Notes: a model not told the origin generated them from the sequence alone. A DNA stretch of 64,000 bases from Periplaneta americana (GCF_040183065.1 NC_091123.1:5940001-6004000), one strand, 5' to 3'. Counted from the stretch's first letter, positions 30,651 through 41,919 are shown. Translations and numbers: made by a program.

Positions 30651-31984
30651 CACGAATAAGAAATTTGTAATTTATTGTTCTTTGTGGCAGGAAGTATAAA
30701 ATTCCTTTAAATTTAATGTCACTGAATTAAGTTTTTCTTTTATGCTTCCAAAGATATCGGACGAGAGTTTATCTTGTGTTGCTACAAAGTCACCGAGAGT
30801 GGGAAATGAATTGAATTCTGGATTGATAACTCAGTGAGACTACAAGTTTATTTTTTTTTATCGTTGCTTTAGTTTCTGAACGATGAACACAGTCAAAGTT
30901 GGACCCTGGTGATTAGAATTAAAAAAAAAAGGAAACTAAAAACATCAGATAGGTACGCAAAACTTGCATGCAAAAAAGTGTTCCATATGAACTCATTGCT
31001 GTTACATTCAGTGTCTCAAAAGTCTGAGATGAACAAAAAATATTCTAACTAGCTGTTAGACATCAGAGAACGTATAAAGTTAACCTAACCTAAATACCGT
31101 TTGAAAACACATCTTCGTTCCGAGGACCCCTTTCCAATCACTGGAGAATCTTCAGGGGTTCGCGAACCACAGGTTTTGAACAGATGTCTACTCCTTAGTC
31201 GCGATGCTGTTATTTCCGGCGTGACTCCTCCTCTTTGCTTACGTCTTTGGAAGTCAAGGCTCTATAAAGTCTAGGTAGGTAGTAGGCCTATCGTTCGCCA
31301 TTTTTGTTCTTTCGTTACCGAGCTAACATACGAGGAATCTATTTGCCACACCGTTAAACATTATCATGTCGTAGCTCCTATGATAATAAATCAAACGCAC
31401 TGTAATTCAGCAAATAATTGAGCGGCAAATAACGTCTTCGTGTGCTTTCTGCGAACGCCAACGAAAGAGCCAAAATGGCGGGCGATTATATTAAGCATTT
31501 ATCGAACCTTAAGAAATGAATAACGTCTTCCTCAGCGAATCACAAGACGCACACGTTTAAATGTAGCCCACCTGCAACGCGATTGGCTGCCGGAAATTAG
31601 AGCGACGGGACTATAAGTGGAACACCTTTGTCTGTTAAAAGTTGAGAAATATTCAGAATATATGCGGACAAGGGATGAAGAAACCTTGAAAATCACATTT
31701 CCCTCGTTAATGGTTCCCATCCTTTTGTTCGCAGGAAGACAGATTGAAAACAATCCAATTATGAACTTAGATTAAAATAAAAAAAAAAATGGTATGAAAA
31801 ATCGTTGTCTTACCTCCTTCACTTGGGTCCCGTCATCTGTTTAGCGTTAAAATTCCCGAAACAGGGTTTGTAGTGTGTCCCGAATGTTCAAAGTATCTTT
31901 GAAGAAGACACTGAAAGATAATTTTTTCTAATTTAATAGCAAAGTTAGATGATAAGCCAGTACTACTCGTATTTTTTGACCCAC
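30651..31984. other. no gene; GC-richer stretch 31,200-31,620
   Basis: Contains CCAAAATGGCGGGCGATTAT near 31480 and CGATTGGCTGCCGG near 31585, which look like parts of an unidentified repeat or regulatory region. No open frame with motifs. Confidence 0.35.
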
Positions 31985-32699
31985 ATATCCTGACAGCTGT
32001 GAGCAGTATGGGATGAAGGTAAATGCAAACAAGACGAAGACCATGGTCATAGGAAGAAAATAAAGACAAAAGTAAACGTGCGAATTCTAAATGAGGCAGT
32101 AGAGCAAGTGGACAGCTTCAAATACTTGGGGTGTACTATAAGCAGTAACATGAGCTGCTGCCAGGAAGTTAAAAGGAGGATAGCAATGGCAAAGGAAGCT
32201 TTTAATAGAGAAAGGAGCATCTTCTGCGGACCTCAGGAAAAAGAACTAAGAAAGAGACTAGTGAAGTGCTTTGTATGAAGTGTGGCATTGTATCGGACAG
32301 AAACATGGACATTACGACGAAGTGAAGAGAAACGAATATAATCATTTGAAATGTGGATATGGAGAAGAATGGAGTGTGTGAAGTGGACAGACAGAATAAG
32401 AAACGAAGCTGTGTTGGAAAGAGTGGGTGAAGAAAGAATGATGCTGAAACTGATCAGGAAGAGTAAAAGGAATTGGTTGGGTCACTGGCTGAGAAGAAAC
32501 TGTCTACTGAAGGATGCACTGGAAGGAATGGTGAACGGGAGAAGAGTTCGGGGCAGAAGAAGATATCAGATGACAGACGACATTAAGATATATGGATCAT
32601 ATGCGGAGACAAAGGGGAAGGCGTAAAATAGAAAAGATTGGACGAAGCTGTGTTTGCAGTGAAAGACCTGCTCTTGGACAGAAAACTATGAATGAATTT
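31985..32699 (+). mobile_element. second RT family (RTE-like), copy 1
   Basis: Pieces of a reverse transcriptase after the palm: GMKVNANKTKTMVIGRK, VEQVDSFKYLGCTISSNMSC, a WSVALYRTETWTLRRSEEKR-like segment broken by a stop at 32276, MWIWRRMECVKWTDRIRNEA, RKSKRNWLGHWLRRNCLLKD, RGRRRYQMTDDIKIYGSY. Ends GGACAGAAAACTATGAATGAATTT, an ATGA-type tail. Distinct in sequence from the GTAA-tailed family although domain order is the same. Confidence 0.82.
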
Positions 32700-32709
32700 C
32701 GGATTTCTG

Positions 32710-33177
32710 GAAAAAAATAACTAAGGAAGAGACTAGTTAAGTGCTTTGTATGGAGTGTGGCATTGTAAGGGACAGAAACATGGATATTACAACGAAGTGA
32801 AGAGAAGCGACTAGAAGCATTTGAAATGTGGATATGGAGAAGAATGGAGCGTGTGAAATGGACAGACAGAATAAGAAATGAAGCTGTGTTAGAAAGAGTG
32901 GGTGAAGAAAGAAAGATGGTGAAATTGATCAGGAAGAGGAAAAGGAATTGATTGAGTCAGTGACTAAAATGAAACCAACTACTGAAGGATGCACTGGAAG
33001 GAATGGTGAACGGGAGAAGAGTTCGGGACAGAAGAAGATATCAGATGATAGACGACATCAAGATATATGGATCATATGCGGAGACAAAGAGGAAGCCGGA
33101 AAATAGGAAAGACTGGAGAATGCTGGGTTTGCAGTGAAAGACCTGCCCTTGGACAGAAAACTATGAATGAATTTATC
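32710..33177 (+). mobile_element. second RT family, copy 2 (partial, directly after copy 1)
   Basis: Repeats copy 1 from the AAGGAAGAGACTAGTTAAG segment to the same end GACCTGCCCTTGGACAGAAA and CTATGAATGAATTT, with about 10 per cent differences and an added stop (GATTGA) in the NWLGHW block. Same orientation, 10 bp apart. Confidence 0.82.
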
Positions 33178-34044
33178 TTCTAAAATGGGGAAAGTACTTG
33201 ATTTTGTCCATCCCTGAATTGTAACCGATGTTCCACAGGACTGGAATGTTACGACTGATGTAAATGGGTTGCTAGGAGATTAACAAACGTAAAAATGTAT
33301 TGTCTAGTCACTCCTATTTGATGATACAGGGACAGGCATTGCGTTTAAAAAAATTACGGAATTGCACTGGTACACAGCACATGTTTGTTTACACAAACTA
33401 CGTACAGATGTTGCTGGTTTGTTATGCAGTGACATCCCTCGCAGCTACGTGGCTATGTTTCCCTATTAAGACTGTCATATCAACGTTTGCAACGTCTACA
33501 AAATGAAGAATCGGTGCAGTACAATGCCCGCATAATTTATCATTAGCCAACGTGAAAGCTATGGAAGGTATAGTCTGTGTCAAACAAACTGGAATTAAAT
33601 CTACACACTGTAACACAACGCGAACGGAGGGCGGATTTCATTAAAAAAAAAAAAGTAAATAATTGCAACAGCTCACTTTCAGGATAGATAGGGTACATTT
33701 TAACAGCTTGCTAATAGAGCATAACAAAACAAAAAATTGTAACACCGTATTACTCCCAAATGAATACTTTTATTAGAAAAAAATATTTTGCCCCAAATGT
33801 TATCACTGACTTACTCGATAAGTACTTTCCTGCCATTAGGAAGTCCGGCAAACATACTACAGTAACTAAGGGACGGAATGCTGCTATTCAGACCTGAGTT
33901 CATGCGCTGTTGCCAAATTACGCAGACTTTGAGCCTAATTTTGTAATTAACAATACACTTAATTACAAAACGCATAATAGGTTTTTATTTATTTCAATGT
34001 ATTCTATTGCTCCTTCAGTAGACACAGTCATATCGCTTCCACCG
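33178..34044. other. no recognised feature
   Basis: AT-rich; short open frames at 33300-33616 on both strands lack motifs. Confidence 0.45.
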
Positions 34045-34370
34045 TGTATGTATGTATGTATGTATGTATGTAATGTATGTATGTATGTATGTATGTATGT
34101 ATGTATGTATGTATGTATGTATGTATGTATGTATGTATGTATGTATGTATGTATGTATGTATGTGTGTATGTATGTATGTATGTATGTATGTATGTATGT
34201 ATGTATGTGTGTATGTATGTATGTGTGTATGTATGTATGTATGTATGTGTGTGTATGTGTGTATGTATGTATGTATGTATGTATGTATGTATGTATGTAT
34301 GTATGTATGCATGCATGTATGCATGTATGTATGTGTGTATGTATGCATACATGCATGTATGTATGTATGT
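34045..34370 (+). repeat. (ATGT)n microsatellite, left half
   Basis: ATGT units with GTGT and GCAT variants; interrupted at 34378 by SINE-A. Confidence 0.95.
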
Positions 34371-34377
34371 ACAGTAT

Positions 34378-34630
34378 TTATTTTATTGCGTTATTTTACG
34401 ACGCTGTATCAACATCTAGGTTATTTAGAGTTTGAATGGAATGAAGGTGATAATGCCAGTGAAATGAGTCCGGGGTCCAGCACCGAAAGTTACCCAGCAT
34501 TTGCTCGTATTGGGTTGAGGGAAAATTCCGGAAAAAACCTCAACCAGGTAACTTGCCCCGACCGGGAATCGAACCCGGGCCACCTGGTTTGGCGGCCAGA
34601 CGCACTAGCCGTTACTCCACAGGTGTGAAC
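34378..34630 (-). mobile_element. SINE-A copy 2, inserted in the ATGT array
   Basis: Flanked by a perfect 12-bp duplication TATGTACAGTAT (34366-34377 and 34631-34642). On the minus strand: tRNA-like head (B box GGTTCGATTCC at about 34562-34572), central CCCTCAACCCAATACGAGC block, and 3' end GATGTTGATACAGCGTCGTA, ending in AATAAAATAAA. Confidence 0.95.
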
Positions 34631-34642
34631 TATGTACAGTAT

Positions 34643-34734
34643 GTATGTATGTATGTATGTATGTATGTATGTATGTATGTATGTATGTATGTATGTATGT
34701 ATGTATGTATGTATGTATGTATGTATGTATGTAT
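34643..34734 (+). repeat. (ATGT)n microsatellite, right half
   Basis: Continuation of the array broken by SINE-A. Confidence 0.93.
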
Positions 34735-34889
34735 CCTTTATATTTGCAATAAATTACGTAAAACATTTTATTACTTTGTTGTTCTAACAAATATTTTGTC
34801 AATTAACTGTTTACGTACAATTTATTTAGCATTATTTTAACCTATATTTATGTATGGGGTGTAACTTATAAATCCAACCTTTATCCGTT

Positions 34890-35437
34890 AATTTTACTGT
34901 AGAAAATAGTATTAAAATTAAAAAGAAATAAAAGCAGAAAGATTACCCAACTGAATTGTTGTTTAAACAATTCAAAGTTTTCAGCATTAAACAAATGTAT
35001 TATTTTATGTTATTAAAATATTTTCACAGAAATCTTAATAACTTTGAAAGGTATATACCATATAGAGCTAAAAATGTGGATTCTCTGCGTTTGTCTGAAC
35101 CAAAATGTAAGACCAATGCAGCTTTTTGTCATAGCATGAGTCAAGGTTCACAAATTTTATTGTAATATTGTTTTAACTACGAATCCATTTCAAATTAATA
35201 AACGAAATAAAAAATTTGCATTGGATTTATAGTTTGGATTTAAACTTATTAAACACTTTTTAATCTGTAATCACTCTCAATTTTAATTTTATTTTTGTCT
35301 GTATTGGAATCCCCTCTTGAGCACGAGTCTTACTCATTCAGGAGTGGGCTAGTTTATATTATATTATATTATATTATATTATATTATATTATATTATATT
35401 ATATTATATTATATTACATTATATTATATTGACTTGT
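34890..35437 (+). mobile_element. non-LTR 3' end with TATAT tail
   Basis: An RT C-terminal remnant is followed by a 3' UTR with GAGCACGAGTCTTACTCATT (a short hairpin-like palindrome) and a TATAT pentanucleotide array 35354-35434. The hairpin differs from the GAAGGCC type, so this is another family. Confidence 0.6.
34956..35165 (+). pseudogene. RT C-terminal remnant
   Basis: Frame FSIKQMYYFMLLKYFHRNLN, NFERYIPYRAKNVDSLRL, SEPKCKTNAAFCHSMSQGSQ. The order (helical LLKF.H, basic YxxRxxxSLRL, then a PRLYN-like end) is that of the terminal region of CR1/Jockey-like RTs, but similarity is loose. Fewer than 75 codons remain. Confidence 0.45.
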
Positions 35438-36158
35438 ATTCAATGCTAATTCATTAGCATTAAAATAAATAAAAAAAATGTGTGTATGTATGCATGCATG
35501 TTAATATTGTAATATTCATGTTTCGTTAAAAAGAAATTCATTTCTTTCAGACCGTCTTACAGCACATCGCTTGACCCAAATTTTGATAACGGAGCTAAGC
35601 TATTCGAATATATTCTTTGTACAGTACAAACAGAACTCCGCGTTTGAGGAATTCAGCGTCTTTTAAGTCTCGCAGACTAGAGGAAATGAGTTGCTTCCAA
35701 GAATTCAGTTCACAGGTCGTACAGTAACTTCCCTGTATAGCGTTTAGACTGCAAACAAGTCTGCCGTACCTCGTGTTGTTAAATGGGAGGAGTTAATTTT
35801 TACACAAATCAAATAAAGCGGTACAGCTTATCTGCTGGGGTCCAAACGGTACCTTCCCTAACGGACTCCAGTTGGATCCCCAGCACAAAGTAGGGCTGTA
35901 GCCTGTAGCTGTACCCCTCCCTTGCCTTGTGATCTCTTTGTTGAATTAAGTGTTGCCCTCGAGCCATGCAGGTTACGTGACAGTTTGGCAGATTCAGATC
36001 TATTTACTTGTAAACAAAGCTACTTAAGTCAGTCACGGTTAGGATATGGTTATTGATTACTTTGAATATCTCAAGAGTACGTGGAGTGCACTTAAAATGT
36101 TGATAAGCAACCAGACAGATATAATACATAAAACATATTCACGTATGTGTATATAATA
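35438..36158. other. no recognised feature
   Basis: Mixed sequence with no motif. CTGGGGTCCAAACGGTACC (35838) and TTGGATCCCCAGCACAAAG (35872) form a partial inverted pair around CTTCCCTAACGGACTCCAG. Confidence 0.35.
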
Positions 36159-36160
36159 TA

Positions 36161-36911
36161 CAGGGTTAGTTAAAAGTCCCGCACCACCTAATAACTCTTG
36201 AAGCATACGGTTCAGTAACATGAGACTTGGTATGTGGGGATAACCATATACTAAGAAATCAATCATGATATTACCGAGTTCTTTCTACTTCCGGTTTAAT
36301 CAGAAGTAACTCCAACTCTCTTATTTTAAATGGAACACCCAATATATTTTTTTACTTTTGAATAAAGCTCATTGAGATCTTTTCAAAAAGTACCCACACT
36401 TGATACTTCTGTACAAATTCAGTGTTGCTAAGTCAAGAAAACAGAAAAGTGTATCAAATATTAAAATAATAAAATACTCCTTCCTTAACAAAAACAAAAC
36501 AAAGCTAGCTCACCTTCTAAATTATGTATTCAAATTGGTAGCCCTCAGCTGCTTTACAATGTGTCACTCGATCATAGAAACCGTTTAAGGAATGATTTAA
36601 CCAGGCTTTAGGAATATCTTGCACCACTTCCATTTTTATTTAGCAACACTGAATTTGTACAGAAGTATCAAGTGTGGGTACTTTTTGAAAAGCTGTTAGT
36701 GAGCTTTATTCAAAAATAAAAAAAATATATTGGGTGTTCCATTTAAAATAAGAGAGTTGGAGTTACTTCCGGTTAAACTGGAAGTAGAAAAAATCGGTAA
36801 TACCATTATTGAGTTCTTAGTATATGGTTATCCTCACATGCCAAGTTTCATGTCACTGAACCGTATGCTTCAAAAGTTATTTAGGTGGTGCGGGACTTTT
36901 AACTAACCCTA
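36161..36911. mobile_element. fold-back DNA element with ~280-bp inverted repeats
   Basis: The left arm starts CAGGGTTAGTTAAAAGTCCC (36161) and runs to about 36440; the right arm (about 36634-36911) is its inverse, ending GGGACTTTTAACTAACCC. Only about 190 bp separate the arms. The arms are about 90 per cent identical by eye (TTGGTATGTGGGGATAACC versus GGTTATCCTCACATGCCAA). TA precedes the left arm. No coding capacity; a non-autonomous mariner-like or fold-back element able to form a long hairpin RNA. Confidence 0.9.
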
Positions 36912-37015
36912 TGTATTAGGCCTAAATATACATACTTTATATGTTATAGATAGATATAATATATAAAACATATACACGTAAATATATATATATATATACG
37001 TGAATATGTCTTATG

Positions 37016-37017
<2 letters not shown>

Positions 37018-37052
<35 letters not shown>
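37018..37052. repeat. (TA)n run
   Basis: About 17 TA units immediately before the element at 37055; consistent with TA-directed insertion. Confidence 0.85.
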
Positions 37053-37054
<2 letters not shown>

Positions 37055-37057
<3 letters not shown>

Positions 37058-37776
37058 GGTGTTTCCGAGGTGGTGTTAAAACTTTCAGGGGTGATGGCGA
37101 AGGGCACATGTATCAATTTGAGATAAGGAACCCTGGTCCGGAAATGACCGAGTCGAAAGTTACAAGCAAAAATATTTGTGTGGAAATGAAATAATTTTAT
37201 TCCTCTGCACACCTTATTTATGTGTATTTATCTGTACATCTTACACATACTGTATTCATCTGACGTTGTTTACGTTGTCTACTTACAGTATTCCATTCAG
37301 TGCGCTGTTTGAGGGATGGGGACAGGAAACTACACTAAAGCAATGCAGATAGCGTAATGTGTAACGGACATGGTCGGTCCTGATATGCACGTCTGTAGAC
37401 AGCAGTGTATGTGTACAAGTTGCAGTGTCCAGTCGATCAGTCCTAGTGAAATGGAGGAGTACACGAGACCGGAATAAGCAGACCTGATTTTCGAATACGG
37501 ATGAGCCAATGGGAACAGTAGACAAGCTCACAGATTGTATTGGTACAAGTACCCACGTAGGAGACATCCGGCCCATACCATCTTTCCACGACTGTTCCAA
37601 AGGTTAAGGGAAGGAGGGCACGTGGTGCCAAATTACAATTCCATTTCCACACAACTATTTTTGCTTATAACTTTCGACTCAGTCATTTCCGGACCAGGGT
37701 TCCTTATCTCTAATTGGTACATGTGCCCTTCGCCATCGTCGCTAAAAGTTTGTAACTCCACCTCGGAAACATTCTG
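37055..37776. mobile_element. IS630/mariner-type element with ~130-bp inverted repeats
   Basis: The left end CAGGGTGTTTCCGAGGTGG runs inward through GAAGGGCACATGTA and GGTCCGGAAATGACCGAGTC, and all of this recurs inverted at about 37640-37776, ending CCTCGGAAACATTCTG then TA. The interior (about 37450-37630) carries an N-terminal transposase piece. It ends in the middle of TATG repeats, so the target was a microsatellite or the array grew from its end. Confidence 0.87.
37450..37625 (+). pseudogene. transposase N-terminal helix-turn-helix remnant
   Basis: With frame switches: EMEEYTRPE, FEYG, then LYWYKYPRRRHPAHTIFPRL and FQRLREGGHV. This matches the DUF4817-type start of IS630/mariner-like transposases (Y...Y....G...A...Y...FP.RR.P....F.R....LRE.G). 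The catalytic part is deleted. Confidence 0.65.
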
Positions 37777-37905
37777 TATGTATGTATGTATGTATGTATG
37801 TATGTATGTATGTATGTATGTATGTATGTATGTATGTATGTATGTATGTATGTATGTATGTATGTATGTATGTATGTATGTATGCATGTATGCATGCATG
37901 CATGT
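37777..37905 (+). repeat. (ATGT)n microsatellite
   Basis: About 30 TATG units; reads CATA on the minus strand and serves as the tail of the minus-strand retroelement end that follows. Confidence 0.93.
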
Positions 37906-38060
37906 ATGTATTAACACTACAGTTGGGTATACACTCGGTGGCAGTGATATATAATATACAATAATACCATTACAATAACACAATAATTACAGCAATAAAA
38001 AACAATAAAATAAACGTAAATTTATTTCCAACTATATATATAGCCTACAGATTCTATATA
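37906..38060 (-). mobile_element. non-LTR 3' end with CATA tail (copy 1)
   Basis: Minus strand TATATATCACTGCCACCGAG then TGTATACCCAACTGTAGTGT and the CATA array. Near-identical ends occur at 58255-58330 and 63480-63560. Confidence 0.72.
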
Positions 38061-39089
38061 ATATATGTAAATAATGTCATTAATTTCAGGGGATTATTCT
38101 TTGAGATATTCCAAACAAAATATTTTATAAAACTTTACTCGTTTCTGCTTCCTTTTCGAGATAAAAATTGTTTTATAAGTTTATGAAACATTTCATAGCA
38201 TGTTTTGGGAAAACACTGATTTAATCCCCAGTATGCTCAATGAATATAGGAGAGCAGTGTATTATGATAAAAATGATTGAAAGAATTTTAGTTTTGTCCT
38301 TTGAAATGTGCAGAAATTTGATCCGAACAAATGTAACATTTCGTTCTGCAATAGTATATTACTGTACCATGCAAGGTTTGGAAGTGCTTTTCACAAAATC
38401 GAGGAAAAGTTTGAAAAAACGGACAGAGCGAGTTTTTTTTTTTCAATTTCCCAGATTTTGTAATGCACTTCACAAGAGTGTGTTGTACAGTATTTTTTGC
38501 ACGATTGTATATTTTGCTAATATGTACATCTATTATCAGGCAGTATATCTCACTTGACGATATGTGTCAGAGGAAGAACAATTATTTGTATGCATCTGAA
38601 GTTTATGGAATATGTAGCTAATCGGCGATGTATGCATTGGAGGGAGGAAACGAACTGGCCACCCTACCCCATTATCTCCTGGCCTAGTTGTCTCATGAGT
38701 GATGCCTTATTGGTGTTACGTATGAGGTTCAAACCTGTCTTATTATAGTTGACTGAACAACAGTATATTTTGAAAATAATATTTTTAAAAATATTAATAT
38801 ACAGTACCTACGTACGTTAGACTATGAACTGCTGACTGATTCTCAGCAAGAAGTTTGTCATAGATGTCGGCAGATGGCAGGAGTAGTTTTAATTGCGACC
38901 CTAGAACAGTTATTTGTAATATTTCAACGTACTTGAATTATCGGCTTCTGTTTTTATGTAATTCGTATTTGATTCTAACAACATTAATATGTATTCCACT
39001 ATGTTTATTTTTATTTTATGAGGTAAATATTATGTAACTACCTCTTTTGATCTCATTATGTAGCTAAATTGTATCAGTATGTAATTACT
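38061..39089. other. no recognised feature
   Basis: AT-rich. Open frames on both strands at 38240-38557 overlap and lack motifs. Confidence 0.45.
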
Positions 39090-39192
39090 TAATTCCGGTC
39101 CAGTTGTATGTTCAACTATGTAAGCAAGTTTCAATCCTGGTTGAGTGTAAGAGAAGGCCTTACGGCCTTAACTCTGCCAGGTTAAATAAAGC

Positions 39193-39242
<50 letters not shown>
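39090..39242 (+). mobile_element. non-LTR 3' end with GAAGGCC hairpin and ATT tail
   Basis: TCCTGGTTGAGTGTAAGAG, GAAGGCCTTACGGCCTTAAC, TCTGCCAGGTTAAATAAAG, then ATT units 39193-39242. The hairpin GAAGGCC/GGCCTT is perfect; AATAAAG precedes the tail. Confidence 0.8.
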
Positions 39243-39244
<2 letters not shown>

Positions 39245-39415
39245 CTTATCTAGGTAGGCAACTCTGGATTCAGTAAAATCAACTTCAATAGTGGAAGCAG
39301 TTTGCTGTAACGACAAAAAATACACTATCGTGCAAAAAGGAATTTCGCAATGTTAGAATATACTAGTACAATTTACAAAGGGTTAATATAGATAGTTATT
39401 ACAAGAAAGAAATAT
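39243..39415. other. 3' UTR-like segment of the adjoining minus-strand retroelement
   Basis: AT-rich with no motif of its own; lies immediately downstream (minus sense) of the RT remnant ending at 39416. Confidence 0.3.
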
Positions 39416-39680
39416 TCATGAAGCGTTGTTGAATGTCATAAATTCATCTACTGAATAGAAGGCGTGAGAAATTAGGCACTTTTTTAATTTAGTCCTAAAT
39501 AATCTAATGTTTTGAGTTTCATTTTTTATATCTATAGGGAGGCTATTAAAATTTTTTTCTACCATATAACACACTTATTTTTGACAGCACGATACATTTA
39601 CCGATGGTGTAAGAAAATCATTTTTTGATGAGTATTTATGCCATGAATTGTTTAATTAGTTACAAAGTTTTCACGAATAC
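39416..39680 (-). pseudogene. non-LTR RT C-terminal remnant
   Basis: On the minus strand 39550-39416 reads FNSLPIDIKNETQNIRLF, RTKLKKCLISHAFYSVDEF, MTFNNAS and a stop. Upstream, with frame changes, SIHGINT-like and VNVSC-like pieces match the usual basic HNYNTR...P segment. The IFNSLPxDIKN...FK..LK..L signature is typical of CR1/Jockey-type RT ends. The element above about 39,960 was not traceable. Confidence 0.62.
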
Positions 39681-39995
39681 ATAGGCGAAAGTTTATTAAT
39701 AGATGTTCCCCTTGATTTATGGGGTCTCTTGATCTGGAGAATTGTCACTCTATAATCTGTATAAATGGAAATTCTCTGGAATTGGTATGTGTACCTCTGA
39801 GAAATTCAAGTACGCGCAGCTCAATGTTGTGAATTATGGGGAAACGTAGGGTTTGTTTTATTTCAGTTACTCAGTTCATTTCTGTTAAAAAATTAAACTG
39901 ATTGCAGCCTGATTTTCCGCCATGCTCTATAAGACGCCGAAATACTTGAAAGTTCTAAAGAGTCGTTAAATAAGTAATAAATACAGCACACTCAC

Positions 39996-40115
39996 TGCAA
40001 CTCGCCAGTTGTCCTGGTCGTGTAGTGCTTGCCGAAACTCAGGATCTACATTCCGCCTTCCGCAGAATCCCTGCTGCCGGCACGAAGGAATGCCGCCCCA
40101 TATCCGCACGTACAG
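39996..40115 (-). CDS. candidate internal exon (40 codons), unknown protein
   Basis: On the minus strand CATTCTTCCCACCTGGCAG precedes the segment and GTGAGTGTG follows it. Exactly 120 bases (phase 0 to 0) are open in the first frame only: LYVRIWGGIPSCRQQGFCGR then RNVDPEFRQALHDQDNWRVA. The other two frames have stops. GC content is well above its surroundings. I do not recognise the peptide. A degenerate retroelement explanation is possible but no RT motif is present. It would belong to a minus-strand gene, so not to the gene starting at 27,907. Confidence 0.38.
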
Positions 40116-40357
40116 CTGCCAGGTGGGAAGAATGCAATATGTCAGAGGTCTGTGCGTCCTTGGTTCATGCTATTACAATCGTACTGCATTAAGGCGGAAT
40201 AAAACCAATCTGCCATGGAACCCTGTCCAATAAGGAAGGGTTATCAGAGACGATGATCAGTATTAAGTTCTGCCTTCGGCAGAAAACTGAGTGAATTAAC
40301 ATACTTCAACTGAAATTTTGCTCCAAAACCGATATTATTTATAAGACAGTATCTCTA
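40116..40357. other. no recognised feature
   Basis: Unassigned sequence between the candidate exon and element X. Confidence 0.35.
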
Positions 40358-40671
40358 CAGGGTGATTCAGACCACTCGTAACAGTCATTTATTTCGGAAA
40401 TTAGGGCATTAAAATTTGGAGAAAAAAATATTTATAACTAAAGCACATGTGAACTTTCACTTGAGCTTGATTTCATCAATGAGTCTTAACAGGAAGTAGG
40501 ATCAGTGGCGTATTACTTTAAAATTTCAAATGGGAGCCATGATCAAATAAGGTACCATTTGATAGATCTCTTAAAAAAAAACAGCTTTCATAGGAAATGA
40601 TTTTATCAATTCCTACTTTTTCAATGAGAAAACGTACGAAAAGACTGACATCAATATTGAGAAATGTTATA

Positions 40672-41185
40672 GTTCGACCATCGGATCTGTGCCCCCGTAA
40701 GATATGCGAACTGAACCCTAATTCCTTTTCAGCCTCGGCAATTCATTTCTCTCCCTGTATTCCTATTTCTCTCTTTTCTATCCCTCTCTCTCTCTCCCCC
40801 ACTACTCACAATTTTGAGCCTTCTTGCGGGACAGTTTATTTGCACTTGCAGTCCAGTGGTGTCAACTCAACATGAATACTGTAGCACGGAGTGGCGAAAT
40901 AAATATTATTAAGCAAATAATAGCATTTTGCATAAGTCAATCAGCGTCATTAGACCTGCTTAAATTAAATTATGAATAAGTAATAATTAACCTTACAGTA
41001 TTATAAGCAATATTCAAGAGACATGACACTGTTTGACGGAAGTTTGGCAACATCCCTATTCGGAAGGTTCGTGGCCTGCTGTTTGACGTAGTGGGAGAGA
41101 AACGGGTGGAAAGGGGTGAGTAGAGGCGTTAACTTTTCCAAGAACGACGACAGCGCCGAAGGGGCATAGATCCGATGGTCCGACA
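40672..41185. mobile_element. short inverted-repeat element nested in X
   Basis: GTTCGACCATCGGATCTGTG (left) and CACAGATCC-like inverse CATAGATCCGATGGTCCGAC (right) form about 24-bp inverted ends. The AT-rich interior has no coding potential. Target duplication not clear. Confidence 0.6.
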
Positions 41186-41214
41186 ATACAATACGAAAAT
41201 GTAGACGAGTCAAT

Positions 41215-41500
41215 TAATGTTGACAGATGTTACTGAAAGGCTGGACAATGACATGAATTTTTACAAATGTTCAAACTGTCTGCCGTTCTAAGCAGCACAC
41301 ATCCGTACTTTTCTTTTAACACTGTCAGTGACTCCTAACACTTCGGCGTGGTCAAGTGACTGGAAGGTCTCTCGGATTCGATGTTTCATGCCATATCTTG
41401 TTGTGGGACGATCTTGATAGACGATGTTTTTTAACCGTCCCCAAAGATAGAAATCAAAAAATTCAAGTCAGGAGATCGTGGTGGCCATGCCACAGGACCG
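41215..41500 (-). pseudogene. element X transposase C-terminal remnant
   Basis: Minus strand: VAWPPRSPDLN, then after a one-base shift DFYLWG-like, LKNIVYQDRPTTRYGMKHRI, RETFQSLDHAEVLGVTDSVK, RKVRMCAA, a stop where Gln is expected, and NGRQFEHL. This is the typical end of IS630/mariner-type transposases in arthropods (WPPRSPDL near the third acid; R..C....G.HFEHL at the end). At least one frameshift and one stop. Confidence 0.72.
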
Positions 41501-41919
41501 CATCTGTTTGTAGTATGTAGGAGGTGTTTGTAATCACTCTTAACTTTTAGGTACTTATTTTATTAGTGACAGAAGTAATTTAAAAACTAGAAAAATGCAC
41601 ATACGTAGGTACAGAGAAAACAAAACACTTCCTCCTTATTGTACATTGTTGGGCAAGGCCACCTGAGCTTATTACCTGGCTAAGTGCAGTGTACATGTAG
41701 ACCTGGCCGTAGATACTGTATTGGAGTGACTAAAGGAAACAGTGCTGAGCGAGCAAAGGGGAAGGGGTAGTTTACTTCTATTCACCCCTGCCGGACATCA
41801 GGTCTACACTCAGCCAGGTAATTGTGCGTGTGTACTATGTCAACATTAAATCTACTTACCTAGTTTACATTTTCTTCTCGTAATATTTCTCAGTATTAAT
41901 GACATTATCTTTTCGTTCG
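41501..41919. other. interior of element X, no motif
   Basis: Presumed remainder of the transposase region, including GGCCACCTGAGCTTATTACC; no recognisable reading frame. Confidence 0.3.

Noticed and set aside
29796-30653. 285-codon Thr/Ala/Ile frame and poly-Val/Ala frames
   Set aside because: Pure trinucleotide minisatellite.
33910-34628. Met-Tyr-Val-Cys and His-Thr-Tyr-Ile repeat proteins
   Set aside because: Frames of an ATGT microsatellite, one running into SINE-A.
35838-35890. Possible short terminal inverted repeat pair
   Set aside because: Imperfect, only about 14 bp and with no interior or target duplication; too weak to call an element.
38240-38557. 105-codon open frame
   Set aside because: A similar frame is open on the opposite strand, no motif, AT-rich, no splice or promoter signals.
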